Source: a virus
Virus record (IMG/VR): IMGVR_UViG_3300038426_000075
Span: 24,039-88,038 of that record
Length of the DNA stretch: 64,000 nucleotides
Strand: one strand, 5' to 3'
Position numbers and translations under genes: made by a program. Shown piece after piece: positions 10,278 through 18,978 of this stretch; the stretch's first letter is position 1; each line of letters begins with the position of its first letter. Below the pieces are notes generated by a model. The model did no database searches and was not told the origin of the DNA. It saw only the letters and a program-made list of their open reading frames with translations.

Positions 10278-11152
10278 TACGACTGTTCCTCTGTCACCTT
10301 CTTTAAGTGAAGCCTTTGATAAGCAAAACTACCTTCTGGCCCCTGGTCGGGAATCTTTAAAGATGAATGCTCATAAGAAAAAGAGCCTTCAGTTACCGGA
10401 GGAGATTTCAGCTTCAAAAATTGATATCTAAAGTTCTCTGGAATTTTAGGTTTAGCTTGAAATACGTTAATTGAATCGATACGATGAAGATGTTGAAGCA
10501 TTTGGACAATAAGCTGGTAAATCTGACTGAGACTGACTGAACCTAAAGAATGACTGTGAATTAAATCCTCTACTATCAAAAGGAAGGAAAGGACAAGATT
10601 GACATTTTCTATTCCGTGGGCATGAGCCAAACTTTGAACCAAGAGATTATGAACCTGAGAAAGAATAACGCCATCTATAGCGTGTGAATGACTCATGGCC
10701 TGCACGATAAGTTGATGGATCTGTATCAACGTGGGAGTATCAATAGAATGAACATGAGAAAGGGCTTGGATTAATAATTGATGAATCTGTGTAAGCACCA
10801 CGTTGTCGATAGCATTGATGTGGGCTAAATTATTAACCAAAAGATTATGAATTTGAGAAATACTAACCTCGCCTAGGGCGTGTGAATGGGTCATGGCCTG
10901 GACAATAAGAAGATAGCTTTGAGATAAATCTACCGTCCCTAAAGAATGGGCATGCATCAAGGCCTGAACCACCAATAAAACGTTATAAATCATTTGGACA
11001 TTATCGATGGCGTGAGCATGGGCCAAATTATCAACCAGAAGGTGATGAACCTGTGTGAGCGCAACACCATCAATAACGTTGGCATGGGCTAAATTGTCCA
11101 CGGCCAACTGGAACTCTCCGCAAATAATAGGAACTATCCAATTTGGAAGCAT
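10277..11152 (-). CDS. His-x-His 22-residue repeat protein, probable tail fibre/needle (291 aa)
   Basis: The start MLPNWIV at 11152 overlaps the upstream stop (TAATG) and has GGAG eight bases upstream. A longer ATG at 11218 would overlap the previous gene by 67 bases and is less likely. Residues 18-215 hold nine exact 22-residue repeats plus a partial tenth, with pattern V-x-x-L-x-H-x-H-x-[IL]-[DG]-x-V-x-[LI]-x-Q-x-x-x-L-[LIV]. His-x-His in register recalls the iron-binding HxH motifs in the intertwined tip of T4 gp37. The C-terminal 60 residues are repeat-free and carry two related SFxY elements. A trimeric metal-stabilised fibre is the favoured inference. Confidence 0.55.
   Translation of the reverse strand: MLPNWIVPIICGEFQLAVDNLAHANVIDGVALTQVHHLLVDNLAHAHAIDNVQMIYNVLLVVQALMHAHSLGTVDLSQSYLLIVQAMTHSHALGEVSISQIHNLLVNNLAHINAIDNVVLTQIHQLLIQALSHVHSIDTPTLIQIHQLIVQAMSHSHAIDGVILSQVHNLLVQSLAHAHGIENVNLVLSFLLIVEDLIHSHSLGSVSLSQIYQLIVQMLQHLHRIDSINVFQAKPKIPENFRYQFLKLKSPPVTEGSFSYEHSSLKIPDQGPEGSFAYQRLHLKKVTEEQS
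10457..11101 (-). repeat. In-frame 66-bp tandem repeats of the His-x-His protein
   Basis: Nine full 66-bp units and a partial tenth encode the 22-residue repeats. The units have diverged at the DNA level while the protein pattern is kept, which points to selection on the protein rather than recent slippage. Confidence 0.8.
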
Positions 11153-11637
11153 TAAATTGGCTCCACGTATATCGTAACGGTTCCAGAAGAAATACTTTGT
11201 ACCAAAGGCCAGACCCAATTGGCCTTGCCGCAGTCAAAAATGTATCGGGCCGAATAGTATCGGGTTCCGTCTGTAAGTGCTGCATCTCCTATAAATGTGA
11301 TAGACTCCGTTAATCCAATAGCAACGGGCGTTCCTGCGGCATCGTGCATGATCAGGCAAATCTTTGCGTTTGCCGAGGCTACGGAAAATGTTGCATAGAC
11401 CTCAACTAAACTTGAATTTCCGAGAGCCTTTGCCGAAGCATTCTTGGTATGAACGTCTCCAGTATCTGCCGAAGCAACAGCGGATCGGAGAGCAGCTCCA
11501 TAATTGGCCTTCTTGCTTACCATGTATCCAGCGGGAGAGATATTGGCAGTCGATGATACCTGATTATTTTGGATTGCCAAAATATCCACCCCTGTATCAG
11601 CGGCTAATGTGTGAAGGACTTCGTCCCCTACTGCCAT
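11152..11637 (-). CDS. Small beta-rich virion protein (161 aa)
   Basis: It starts three bases before the spike gene's stop and ends overlapping the His-repeat gene. Composition is Ala/Ser/Thr/Val-rich with alternating hydrophobic residues typical of a beta-sandwich. The N-terminus reads like phage head or tail decoration proteins. No enzymatic motif is seen. Position between the spike and the fibre suggests a tail component. Confidence 0.45.
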   Translation of the reverse strand: MAVGDEVLHTLAADTGVDILAIQNNQVSSTANISPAGYMVSKKANYGAALRSAVASADTGDVHTKNASAKALGNSSLVEVYATFSVASANAKICLIMHDAAGTPVAIGLTESITFIGDAALTDGTRYYSARYIFDCGKANWVWPLVQSISSGTVTIYVEPI

Positions 11638-11639
11638 AA

Positions 11640-13463
11640 CTACCTCCTTCTTCCGTAAGCATGAAGAGGTTCAGGCCTTACCATGACTCCTCTCCGTGTC
11701 ATTGCTGAAATATTTGGATAGTGAATCAGCTTAAAATTTTCGGATGAATACTTATCGTTACCTGCGCCGAGACCCAATGGGAGTGATTTCGTAGGGTCCC
11801 ATGATGCACTCAATGCTGCTCCAGGCTTATAGGCCCAACTTCCGGTATACTCCCATCGTGCAGCAAATTCTGTTTGTAATAATGCAGGAAAGTAGGAAGT
11901 GACATAAGCCACATTATCTTGTACGCTTCCACTAGAAACAGAGCCAGCGAGAAGGTTATTGACCGTTGGAGTCGTATAGGCGTTTGCCGTAGGATACACC
12001 AGATTGATATGCGTTCCGTCAGGAATAGATAAAATCCTGTTTATCTCTCTATGGCCTCCATCTCCTATCCACACTATTTCCCATTGAACAAACGGAGCAC
12101 TGCTTGTTACCGGAATTGATGTTACTCCGGCGGAAACGCTACTCGCCGCAGTCGTCTTGGTTGCGTCTCTTGCGAAGATTGGATTCCCCGGATCTGCCAC
12201 AAAATTAGTCCAGTCTCTACTTCTCCATATTCCCTGTTGATACTGACTCGAATGATAGCCCTGGACATACAGAATAATCTCGCCCCTTTGGTAAAAAATA
12301 TCAGTAGGTAGTATCGTACTATCATTCCACGACCCGCCTGCTCCTACCAAAATAATCGGATTATTTGGATCAGCAACCCAAGGACCACCAACATACCCCG
12401 ATGTAAAATGTCCAATTTGCCATACCGATGAGACGTTGACCCCTCCAACGTACATGTGCCATTTTCTTGAGGCCAAATCATAGGCAATGACAGGAAATCC
12501 ATGTCCGCCAACATCCCAAGTCCCAGCATCCCCGACAGTGTCCATATACCCTACATCCGTGAAGGTAGCCCCAAGATCATTTGAATAAGCAAGCCGAATT
12601 CTATACTTTGCATCAGTATTTCGGTAAGCTGTGTAAAAAAGATAAATCTTCCCATCGAACCAAATAGGATTCGGGGCATATACCGAATTTTCTCCACTCA
12701 ACGCAGCAATCGAAGCATTATATCCATCCCATCGGTGAAATTTTATTCCGCTATCATACGACAATGCTCGAAAAATGGACTGGGTTCCAGATACCTGACC
12801 ATTGTAGAAGGCAATCATCACTGGATCATTGGAGAATTGGCAAAAGTCGGTCTTCATCGAGGTAATGTAATAATAATCCGTCCATGGCTCCCCCCAATAT
12901 AGATAAAGGGTTGTGAAGGCTTTCATGGCCGAAAACGCAATGGGGGATGTCTCTAAAACAGACATGGTATCCCCATTTTTTCTTATTGAAATCCTCCAAG
13001 ATCCCCCCTTAACGATAAGAGAAATATCTAACCAATAAGCTTGGCCTATGGCAAAACCGGAAATACCAGTTGTCCAATTACTTCCGTTCCAGTAATATAC
13101 TGTTCCAGTCGTTACTTGTTTATATTCTATGTAAACCAAACCCGAACTCTGAACATAATAAACCTGAAGCACCGTTTTTGCGTATTGAGCGGCAAAGGTG
13201 TCGCATGCCGGAATTCCATCTGAAAGGCAAAGCAAATGGACATAACCACTAACGGTACCGTCCATTAAATGCCGCATCGTATAAACAAAATCCTTCGTCG
13301 TGTCGATAGCAGCCTTGACATAAACCAGTGCCCCGTTAGCTGCGGCAGCGCCCATTGTAATATTGCACGACCCACCCGAATTGGAGACAGCTCCATCTCC
13401 GGCAACGGATGTCCCAAAGACGCTGGTATCGAGTGCGCTATCAAAATTATCAAGCCAGCTCAT
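11640..13463 (-). CDS. Tail spike-like protein with five-bladed beta-propeller (607 aa)
   Basis: Residues about 1-215 look like a jelly-roll (concanavalin-type) domain. Residues about 215-560 resemble the five-bladed propeller of GH43/GH32-type glycosidases, with repeated motifs such as APNPIWFDGKIYLFYTA, a HGFPVIAYD segment and KWHMYVGG. The family cleaves or binds polysaccharide, so a capsule- or O-antigen-directed receptor-binding or depolymerase role fits. Catalytic acids cannot be assigned with certainty. Its ATG overlaps the upstream stop (ATGA). Confidence 0.6.
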   Translation of the reverse strand: MSWLDNFDSALDTSVFGTSVAGDGAVSNSGGSCNITMGAAAANGALVYVKAAIDTTKDFVYTMRHLMDGTVSGYVHLLCLSDGIPACDTFAAQYAKTVLQVYYVQSSGLVYIEYKQVTTGTVYYWNGSNWTTGISGFAIGQAYWLDISLIVKGGSWRISIRKNGDTMSVLETSPIAFSAMKAFTTLYLYWGEPWTDYYYITSMKTDFCQFSNDPVMIAFYNGQVSGTQSIFRALSYDSGIKFHRWDGYNASIAALSGENSVYAPNPIWFDGKIYLFYTAYRNTDAKYRIRLAYSNDLGATFTDVGYMDTVGDAGTWDVGGHGFPVIAYDLASRKWHMYVGGVNVSSVWQIGHFTSGYVGGPWVADPNNPIILVGAGGSWNDSTILPTDIFYQRGEIILYVQGYHSSQYQQGIWRSRDWTNFVADPGNPIFARDATKTTAASSVSAGVTSIPVTSSAPFVQWEIVWIGDGGHREINRILSIPDGTHINLVYPTANAYTTPTVNNLLAGSVSSGSVQDNVAYVTSYFPALLQTEFAARWEYTGSWAYKPGAALSASWDPTKSLPLGLGAGNDKYSSENFKLIHYPNISAMTRRGVMVRPEPLHAYGRRR

Positions 13464-13816
13464 GTCGGGTCCGCTATTTCCTCTTTAAAAGCCGGAATGG
13501 TCACGGTATTCCCTGCCGTCAAAACCTGAGACGTGCATGTCGTTGTAAGTTTGATTACACCGCCCAAACTTAAAACAATGTGCAGAGCAGTTCCGCTCCC
13601 CGTCACAGATACGCCAGCCTTTTGTGCCGTTGTTATTTTGCGCCCAGATGAATCCCCTTCTGCGATTGCATAATCCCCAGGGGCCATCGCAACATTTGCG
13701 AGGGTATTAGTTAAGTCGGTTGGAGTGGTCACGTCGCTAGTCACATCCATACGAGTACAGGCCTGGACTACGCCAAGGGCTGCATCCAATACGGCATCTG
13801 CCACTGATTTACCCAT
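13460..13816 (-). CDS. Small virion-associated protein (118 aa)
   Basis: The start MGKSVADAV at 13816 has GGAGGAGG upstream and is preferred over an ATG ten codons earlier. The protein is Thr/Val/Ala-rich with beta character in its C-terminal half. It overlaps the spike gene by ATGA, so it is translationally coupled to it. A spike-associated or assembly role is inferred from position only. Confidence 0.45.
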   Translation of the reverse strand: MGKSVADAVLDAALGVVQACTRMDVTSDVTTPTDLTNTLANVAMAPGDYAIAEGDSSGRKITTAQKAGVSVTGSGTALHIVLSLGGVIKLTTTCTSQVLTAGNTVTIPAFKEEIADPT

Positions 13817-13922
13817 TGTCTTCCTCCTCCATAATTTTGATTCCATGACTAATGATCACGTCCTGGACTTCGAGCACGATCTCTTTCTTTTCCTCTTTCT
13901 TTTCTTCTTTAATTTCTTCCAT
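13809..13922 (-). CDS. Short Glu/Lys-rich protein (37 aa)
   Basis: An ATG at 13922 follows TAGGAGGT at ideal spacing and opens a 37-codon frame ending at 13809 inside the start of the next gene. The first half is a strongly charged helix of Glu and Lys. The second half contains the SD sequence for the following gene, so translation would couple the two. The RBS and the overlap support it as a real gene. Confidence 0.5.
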   Translation of the reverse strand: MEEIKEEKKEEKKEIVLEVQDVIISHGIKIMEEEDNG

Positions 13923-13934
13923 CTTAATTACCTC

Positions 13935-14864
13935 CTATCGCTTTCTATGTGTTATCGGATCAACCATTGCCCTGAATGATTCCAGGTCAAAGTCGGCTCC
14001 ATCAAGGTTTCTTATCACGAAGGACATAAATCTGTTCTTCAATCCCCGTGGAAATTTGACCCTTTCTTCCCCGGAAAAAGTCCCATTTGTATTCAGGACC
14101 CTTGTTATCGGATCTATCCTTCCCTCATCAAGGATAAGTTGTATGGAAATTGGCCCCCCTCTTTTTACGATCCATCCTTCTCGAAGTCGCTTTATGACAT
14201 CCCTCCACAAATCCTCAGTCCCAGTTTGGATTGCGCTATCAATCCTGACCCCGGCATCATCATCTCCATCCAAAAGAAAAACCCCTTGCTCGGAAGCCCC
14301 AATGTAAATACCGAGTCCATGGTAATCGCAGAATGAGTTGAATGGATAATTGCTGTACTCAGTCGTTCCAAAATGGCTCAGATTTACAGCGAATCCCTTT
14401 CGAATCGGAACGAATGCCGGCAGCACTCTGATCTCAAGCCATGGGTCAATAAATGGGATATCTAAGGCAAAGGCCAACTGGTTTTGATGGCCAATGGTAA
14501 GAACAAGCCCCAATGCGGGAATTTCAATTGCTCCACTAAGTACCCCACCGGATATCAAGGTTCCAGATAATTGAAGGGCAGGGATTCGGAGTGCGGCATC
14601 AATCTCATTACGAGGAGCAATCCTAAGAGAAAGTTCTACTGCCGGCATGGGGAGAGAAGCAGATAGCTTCCCCCCGCTTTTGATGGTTGCAGAGACCTCC
14701 AGGGCAGGGACTTCAAGTGGAAAGTCGAGTACCGCCCCCTGAGAGATGCTGGCACTCAGTTCGAGAGCAGGGATCCCTAAGCTGGCCGAGAGTGTACCCG
14801 CACTGATAACAAGCTCGGTCTCCAGGACAGGGATCTCAAGTGCAAACCACAGGTTATTTGACAT
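13935..14864 (-). CDS. Virion protein with IPALE beta-repeats (309 aa)
   Basis: Residues 5-150 contain about seven repeats of 20-21 residues built on [L]-x-x-[A]-[L]-x-[IV]-P-[AV]-[LI]-[EQG]-x-[ST]-x-x-[I], alternating short beta strands. The C-terminal 150 residues form a non-repeated domain. The same IPA[LI]E signature appears once at the very end of the protein at 15697-16698, two genes upstream in the transcript. The arrangement suggests a beta-helical or beta-stacked stem built from a shared module, probably part of the tail. Confidence 0.5.
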   Translation of the reverse strand: MSNNLWFALEIPVLETELVISAGTLSASLGIPALELSASISQGAVLDFPLEVPALEVSATIKSGGKLSASLPMPAVELSLRIAPRNEIDAALRIPALQLSGTLISGGVLSGAIEIPALGLVLTIGHQNQLAFALDIPFIDPWLEIRVLPAFVPIRKGFAVNLSHFGTTEYSNYPFNSFCDYHGLGIYIGASEQGVFLLDGDDDAGVRIDSAIQTGTEDLWRDVIKRLREGWIVKRGGPISIQLILDEGRIDPITRVLNTNGTFSGEERVKFPRGLKNRFMSFVIRNLDGADFDLESFRAMVDPITHRKR

Positions 14865-14873
14865 TTACCCACC

Positions 14874-15668
14874 TTATGTCTTGGAAGTGGGCAGCGTCAA
14901 AGAAAATGAAAGAACGACTGAAACGGCCGCAGCGGTAATCGATGCCGGATCAATTGTTGCGTCTCCACCCACAGCAGCAAGCGTCCCCTGAACCCGTTTA
15001 AAAACATAGGTGGAATCAAGAGCTCCAACATCGTCTGGCGTACATAAGGTGAAGTATCCCGCGACGCCAGAGGCCAGATTGCTCAAGCATTCCCAAGTAT
15101 CTCCGGCTGGTTTTGAAATTACGCCCGCAACCGGTGGACCGAATTGGAGGGTATTAACTCTGGCTACCGAAGTCTTTGCCGTATAGGTAACTGCCTGATC
15201 TCCCGCCCCCCCCGAATTATCCAGGGTAAGTGCTAAACCTGCTATCCTGTTTTGCACCCAAATAGCAGGTGTAGTCGGATCGCAAATAGCTTGGAGCTGA
15301 GGAATATCATTTAACATTCTGGCGACGTGGAGGTTAATCAAGGTTTCATTTCCGGTATCTGCTGCCGGGATTATATAGGTGTAAGTTGTCGCTACCCCCT
15401 CCACCGTTACGGTGACTTTGACTGTCTTCCCTGTAGTTCCACCCGCCGCAATTGTCAGCAAATAGGATCTCGCCGTTGATCGATCCGTTGTGGCAACGGC
15501 ACCCCCAGAGAGGGTGTACCTTGCCAATTTTGTTCCGATCCGTGCATCCTCGGGATTGGTAGGCGGATTCCCGTCATACACATCGAGCACGAAGTCCTCG
15601 AGGTCTTCCCTTACTCCCCTCCCTCCCATGATTGAATTCAACAAAGCCTGCGAATATTTTACTGTCAT
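14874..15668 (-). CDS. Structural protein, beta-rich (264 aa)
   Basis: The start has AAAGGAGG upstream. A perfect TACGCA-AA-TGCGTA palindrome (15682-15695) directly abuts the ribosome binding site. The protein is rich in Thr, Ala and Val with a repeated beta pattern, and has an N-terminal helical segment (about residues 1-30). It resembles tube- or sheath-like phage proteins in composition only. Its role is not determined. Confidence 0.45.
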   Translation of the reverse strand: MTVKYSQALLNSIMGGRGVREDLEDFVLDVYDGNPPTNPEDARIGTKLARYTLSGGAVATTDRSTARSYLLTIAAGGTTGKTVKVTVTVEGVATTYTYIIPAADTGNETLINLHVARMLNDIPQLQAICDPTTPAIWVQNRIAGLALTLDNSGGAGDQAVTYTAKTSVARVNTLQFGPPVAGVISKPAGDTWECLSNLASGVAGYFTLCTPDDVGALDSTYVFKRVQGTLAAVGGDATIDPASITAAAVSVVLSFSLTLPTSKT

Positions 15669-15681
15669 CTGTGTCCTCCTT

Positions 15682-15695
15682 TACGCAAATGCGTA
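15682..15695. promoter_or_regulatory. TACGCA-AA-TGCGTA palindrome, site 1
   Basis: A perfect 6-bp-arm palindrome lies in the gap between two virion genes, ending 14 bases before the ATG at 15668 and touching its SD sequence. It is one of a dispersed family (21287, 23384, 34948, 51836 and imperfect copies). A protein-binding operator or stoperator-like site is inferred. Confidence 0.6.
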
Positions 15696-15696
15696 T

Positions 15697-16698
15697 TTAA
15701 GCTGTGGTTATATGCCCACTAACCTCTATTGCCGGAATTCCTAATGCTGCCTCAATCCCACCATAGCCGGGCATTAGATCGTAGGTTCCCAGAAACTGCC
15801 GAATCTTTACCTGATTCTTAAGGATCCGGTAAAGAACTATCACTCTTCCTCTTGCCGCTCCATCTATCCAGAAATGGTCTGCCGTAACTCTATTGACCTG
15901 CCCACCCGGAAGTCCCATGTAGCAACCGTCTTGCGTAGCCCAGAGCACGATCTTCTCTGTCCGTCCACCGATAAGGGCCGTTCCGGATGTCTGGTGTACG
16001 ATTGAGATTGCCGTTCCCTCGATGGCCGGAAAATCGCATACATCGGTATAATTGAATTTAGGCGGATCTCCCGCACCTCCCCCAAGGAATCCGCACTTCT
16101 TGGTATCACTCACATAAAGGCCATCTTTAACCGCCTTCAACATCCTTCCCCTTCCTACGAACGAGACGAAATTATGCCTTGTATCTCTGACCCATGGCTC
16201 CGTGGCATCTGAATAGAGGAGAAGACCGTTCTGAAACACCCAGAGGCGGGAGTCCCAATACTCCATCAGGTGCCCAGCCACCATTCTGGCTTTGAATTCC
16301 TGGTCAACTTCTGGAATACCATGAGCCACATGTTCTCTGATGTATCCAAATTTCTCGACGTTCGAGAAAAATACCATGTCCCCAACGTCCTGAAAAATCA
16401 TCTCAATATCACCCACATTTGAAAGAATGGTAGTGTAGGTGAAGGTCATGGTGTTAAAATTTAGAGTCGCTTCTTTAAGATCTCCCGCCTGCACACAAAG
16501 GGTAATGTCGGCATTGGACCACATACTGTGGGTGCTCTCATCATCAAGTAACGTCCTTCCTCTCCGTCGATGGAGTTTCTTGTCATTATCGGAATCGATG
16601 TTCATGGCATACGGCACATAGCCAGCCGGGATCCTGGTTGGATCCCGCTTCTTCGAAACACCCACAATGTTTTTATATTCAAAATTTGGCTGAGGCAT
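15697..16698 (-). CDS. Propeller-like structural protein, possible tail nozzle/connector (333 aa)
   Basis: The SD is AGGGA before the ATG at 16698. Residues 1-310 have repeated beta-blade-like patterns with Trp/Gly turns (for example YWDSRLWVFQNGLLLYSD), resembling phage propeller proteins that sit below the adaptor. The last 20 residues carry an IPAIE module matching the repeats of the protein at 13935-14864, possibly a docking element. It directly follows the adaptor gene. A nozzle-like connector is plausible but unproven. Confidence 0.45.
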   Translation of the reverse strand: MPQPNFEYKNIVGVSKKRDPTRIPAGYVPYAMNIDSDNDKKLHRRRGRTLLDDESTHSMWSNADITLCVQAGDLKEATLNFNTMTFTYTTILSNVGDIEMIFQDVGDMVFFSNVEKFGYIREHVAHGIPEVDQEFKARMVAGHLMEYWDSRLWVFQNGLLLYSDATEPWVRDTRHNFVSFVGRGRMLKAVKDGLYVSDTKKCGFLGGGAGDPPKFNYTDVCDFPAIEGTAISIVHQTSGTALIGGRTEKIVLWATQDGCYMGLPGGQVNRVTADHFWIDGAARGRVIVLYRILKNQVKIRQFLGTYDLMPGYGGIEAALGIPAIEVSGHITTA

Positions 16699-16707
16699 CG
16701 TCTATCC

Positions 16708-17685
16708 CTAATAACTCTTCCAGATTCCAGATCTACCGGACCTGACTTGTCTTTCCGATCGATCCAAGAAGATCAGGTCTTTCTTGACCTTCGCCTTTAA
16801 AATCTCAAAACGTTTACCATTTTTATCCGATGATGCCGGATCAAGGGTCTGTGTATCTTCTTTTAGGAAAGCCTCCCTGCCTATTCCATAGATCAATTCC
16901 CGGTGATACATTGCCTTGATTTCCGGGGCCACCGGAGGATTCGCAGTGATATCAGCAGTGGTGAATGGAGCCAGGGGTAAGCGATTGACCACCGTAATAA
17001 GGGTGTTACAGACCTTCCGAAGCGTAGCACTCGTCAGGAATTCATCGGACAAAGCTTGGTTGACGGTGATCTCGGATGCGGTGAGCGAAGCGACCGTTAC
17101 ATAACCATTGTTTTTGACCGTCCCGGAAATATTGATCTCATCCCCTACGTCATAGTGGGTCGTGAAGTTCCATGGATTTCCGTCTTCATCCACTCCAGTT
17201 ATTGAAATCTGACTCGTTGCTGCCGTAAATGAAATGCTCGAAACCCCTACTACCTCTCCCTTTCTGTGGTATTTTGGATATATATAAAAATAGCCCTTTC
17301 CACATTCTGGAATGTACCGCCGAGGACCATGCCATTCCCCTTCGTGATGATGCTCTTCCCTCCAATTCCTGTGCCATTGGTCCATATAGGCCTCGGAGGT
17401 TCTTATGAGGGTTCGGGGATGACCTGGATGATGATGTAAGAGATAGGCACCTTCTTTGATGTTGAGCACTAGGTCATCCGTGGTATATAGACCCATGTTA
17501 CTAAGTAACTTATACTGAGTAAGAGAAACTGTAGATCGATCCTCCACAAGTAATGTTTCTCTGTATAACTCTTCGGTAATAATATTCAGATAATGGATAA
17601 TCTCATCGTTTCCCCACAAAAAGGGCTCAATTGTATCGTCAAGGACCGTGCTTCGCGTGAGGTTAATTATTTCACCGACATTCAT
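16708..17685 (-). CDS. Head-tail adaptor (connector) protein (325 aa)
   Basis: The start MNVGEIINLTR at 17685 is used because AGGGGA precedes it. A 48-codon upstream extension would run under the oppositely oriented HNH gene. The first 60 residues match the phage adaptor pattern in which a short helical bundle with LDDTIEPFLW and DEIIHYLN is followed by an acidic helix (DUF6682-like connector). A beta-rich insertion lies at about residues 125-200 and a helical C-terminus follows. Such proteins form a ring under the portal. Confidence 0.6.
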   Translation of the reverse strand: MNVGEIINLTRSTVLDDTIEPFLWGNDEIIHYLNIITEELYRETLLVEDRSTVSLTQYKLLSNMGLYTTDDLVLNIKEGAYLLHHHPGHPRTLIRTSEAYMDQWHRNWREEHHHEGEWHGPRRYIPECGKGYFYIYPKYHRKGEVVGVSSISFTAATSQISITGVDEDGNPWNFTTHYDVGDEINISGTVKNNGYVTVASLTASEITVNQALSDEFLTSATLRKVCNTLITVVNRLPLAPFTTADITANPPVAPEIKAMYHRELIYGIGREAFLKEDTQTLDPASSDKNGKRFEILKAKVKKDLIFLDRSERQVRSGRSGIWKSY

Positions 17686-17696
17686 GACTTTTCCCC

Positions 17697-17725
17697 TTGA
17701 CAAACATATTACGCGATTGCATACT
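17697..17725 (+). promoter_or_regulatory. Sigma-70-type promoter for the reverse-oriented HNH gene
   Basis: TTGACA at 17697-17702 and CATACT at 17720-17725 are separated by 17 bases. The predicted start site falls only about ten bases before the ATG at 17741, so the leader would be almost absent. Either the leader is very short or an earlier start codon is used. Confidence 0.45.
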
Positions 17726-17740
17726 AAGAGAAAAACCAAA

Positions 17741-18337
17741 ATGCTTAAGCCTCCGAACTGGACAGAAGCTGAGAAAGAAATCCTTCGTAGATATTTCCCT
17801 ACGGAATCCAAAGAATATCTTTCTTCCATACTTCATAGAAACTTCGCGGCTATCGAGCGAAAAGCCAACTATTTGGGCATCAGAAGGTATCACCCTGAGA
17901 GCAGATTTGATAGTTTTTGGACTCCTGAACCCAATACTGGCTGCCGGCTGTGGACGGGGTCTGTAAATAGAAAAGGATATGGGCAAATTAGCAATCAAAG
18001 ACCTGTTCTTGCTCATCGAGTATCGTGGGAACTGTATATAGGTCCTATTCCAAATGGTCTTTGCGTACTTCATAAATGTGACATCCCCTCTTGCGTAAAC
18101 CATCGCCATCTTTTTCTTGGCACCCAACAGGATAACTCGGATGATTGTTGCAAGAAAAAGAGACAACTCTTTGGGGAACAAAAACCTGGGGCAAAACTGT
18201 CCGATGCCGCCGTAATAGCTATCAGACAGGATTCGAGAACTCAAAGAGAGATAGCTAAATCCTTTGGCGTATCCCAAAGTGCAATCGCTCAATCTAAAAT
18301 TGGAAAAACTTGGAAACATGTCACTAACCCTTCCTAA
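17741..18337 (+). CDS. HNH homing endonuclease, opposite strand (198 aa)
   Basis: This is the only gene on the plus strand inside the virion block. An N-terminal helical domain (about residues 1-60, TEAEKEIL start) precedes an HNH_3-type core in which GYGQI, HRVSWELYIGPIPNGL, a CDIPSCVNHRHLFLGT zinc/His region and NSDD follow in order. The C-terminal 45 residues look like a DNA-binding helix-turn-helix with REIAKSFGVSQSAIAQ. This organisation is typical of freestanding homing endonucleases. It sits between the adaptor and a capsid-stabilising gene with its own promoter. Confidence 0.8.
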   Translation: MLKPPNWTEAEKEILRRYFPTESKEYLSSILHRNFAAIERKANYLGIRRYHPESRFDSFWTPEPNTGCRLWTGSVNRKGYGQISNQRPVLAHRVSWELYIGPIPNGLCVLHKCDIPSCVNHRHLFLGTQQDNSDDCCKKKRQLFGEQKPGAKLSDAAVIAIRQDSRTQREIAKSFGVSQSAIAQSKIGKTWKHVTNPS

Positions 18338-18685
18338 CTATTTCAGTTCGCCTTTTTTGGCCTTCTCGATAGAACCAATGAGGCTATCGTTTTTCTTAGG
18401 AGATTTGGTCTGGACTCCGACCTTCTGAAGTTGGACTTCGACACTAAACTGATTCTTGTCTCCCTGTCTGTCCACCTTTCTGACCTCCATCACTTCACCA
18501 ATCCCAGAAATATCGACCTTCTCACCTATCTTGACCTTTTCCATCTGTGGAAATTTACCAATCAGATCGGTATTAAAGTTAAGCCTAAACCCATAAGGAT
18601 ATTTCTCATCCAAAAGACTGGGTTGACTGTCTTTCTTCAATTCTGCCTTGCTCTTCTTAGGGATTTTAAGATCAATTAAATTCAC
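18338..18685 (-). CDS. Capsid staple/stabilising-type protein (115 aa)
   Basis: A GTG start follows AAAGGAGG. The N-terminus (PKKSKAELKK), the YPYGFRLNF motif and the beta-barrel-like VKIGEKVDISGIGEVMEV segment match a widespread small phage protein family described as a capsid staple or cement protein. It lies close to capsid genes, which fits. It ends just beyond the convergent HNH gene. Confidence 0.5.
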   Translation of the reverse strand: MNLIDLKIPKKSKAELKKDSQPSLLDEKYPYGFRLNFNTDLIGKFPQMEKVKIGEKVDISGIGEVMEVRKVDRQGDKNQFSVEVQLQKVGVQTKSPKKNDSLIGSIEKAKKGELK

Positions 18686-18700
18686 GTTATTCGCCTCCTT

Positions 18701-18856
18701 TCAATCCTCGTTCTCGAATGTATAGCCGCAAAAAGGGCAGCGGCCGTGGAATGTTTCATCCGGCAAAAAGATCTGTCCGCACTTTCTGCAATGGATCACA
18801 TAACTATTCCCCGGGTTGGGATCAATAGACCCTTCGCTTACGGTTTGATCAGCCAT
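18701..18856 (-). CDS. Small zinc-ribbon protein (51 aa)
   Basis: An ATG at 18856 with AAGGAGG upstream opens 51 codons ending at 18701. Two CxxC knuckles (CRKCG and CPFCG) about 17 residues apart form a classic rubredoxin-like zinc ribbon. The upstream and downstream neighbours are also compact virion-block genes. Function unknown. Confidence 0.6.
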   Translation of the reverse strand: MADQTVSEGSIDPNPGNSYVIHCRKCGQIFLPDETFHGRCPFCGYTFENED

Positions 18857-18858
18857 AC

Positions 18859-18978
18859 CTAATCCTCCTTAACGTGCCCACAGACCTTACACACCTTAAA
18901 GATTCTCCGGCCCTTCTTCACCTTTCTCCAACTGCATTCTCCACAGGATGGGCATTTATCTGAAGATTTTATAGTCCC
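18859..18978 (-). other. Zinc-ribbon coding sequence in frame beyond a TAA stop
   Basis: Directly after the TAA that ends the 166-aa gene, the same frame stays open for 39 codons. It encodes CPSCGEC and CKVCGH, a complete-looking zinc ribbon, ending in TAG just before the next gene. No ATG, GTG or TTG begins it, and an SD for the next gene lies at its end. It may be a readthrough extension, a gene with a non-standard start, or the remnant of a fused gene. Confidence 0.4.

Noticed and set aside
17672-18319. A 215-residue minus-strand open frame opposite the HNH gene at 17741
   Set aside because: The plus-strand frame shows the HNH motifs in order; the minus frame has none and no RBS.
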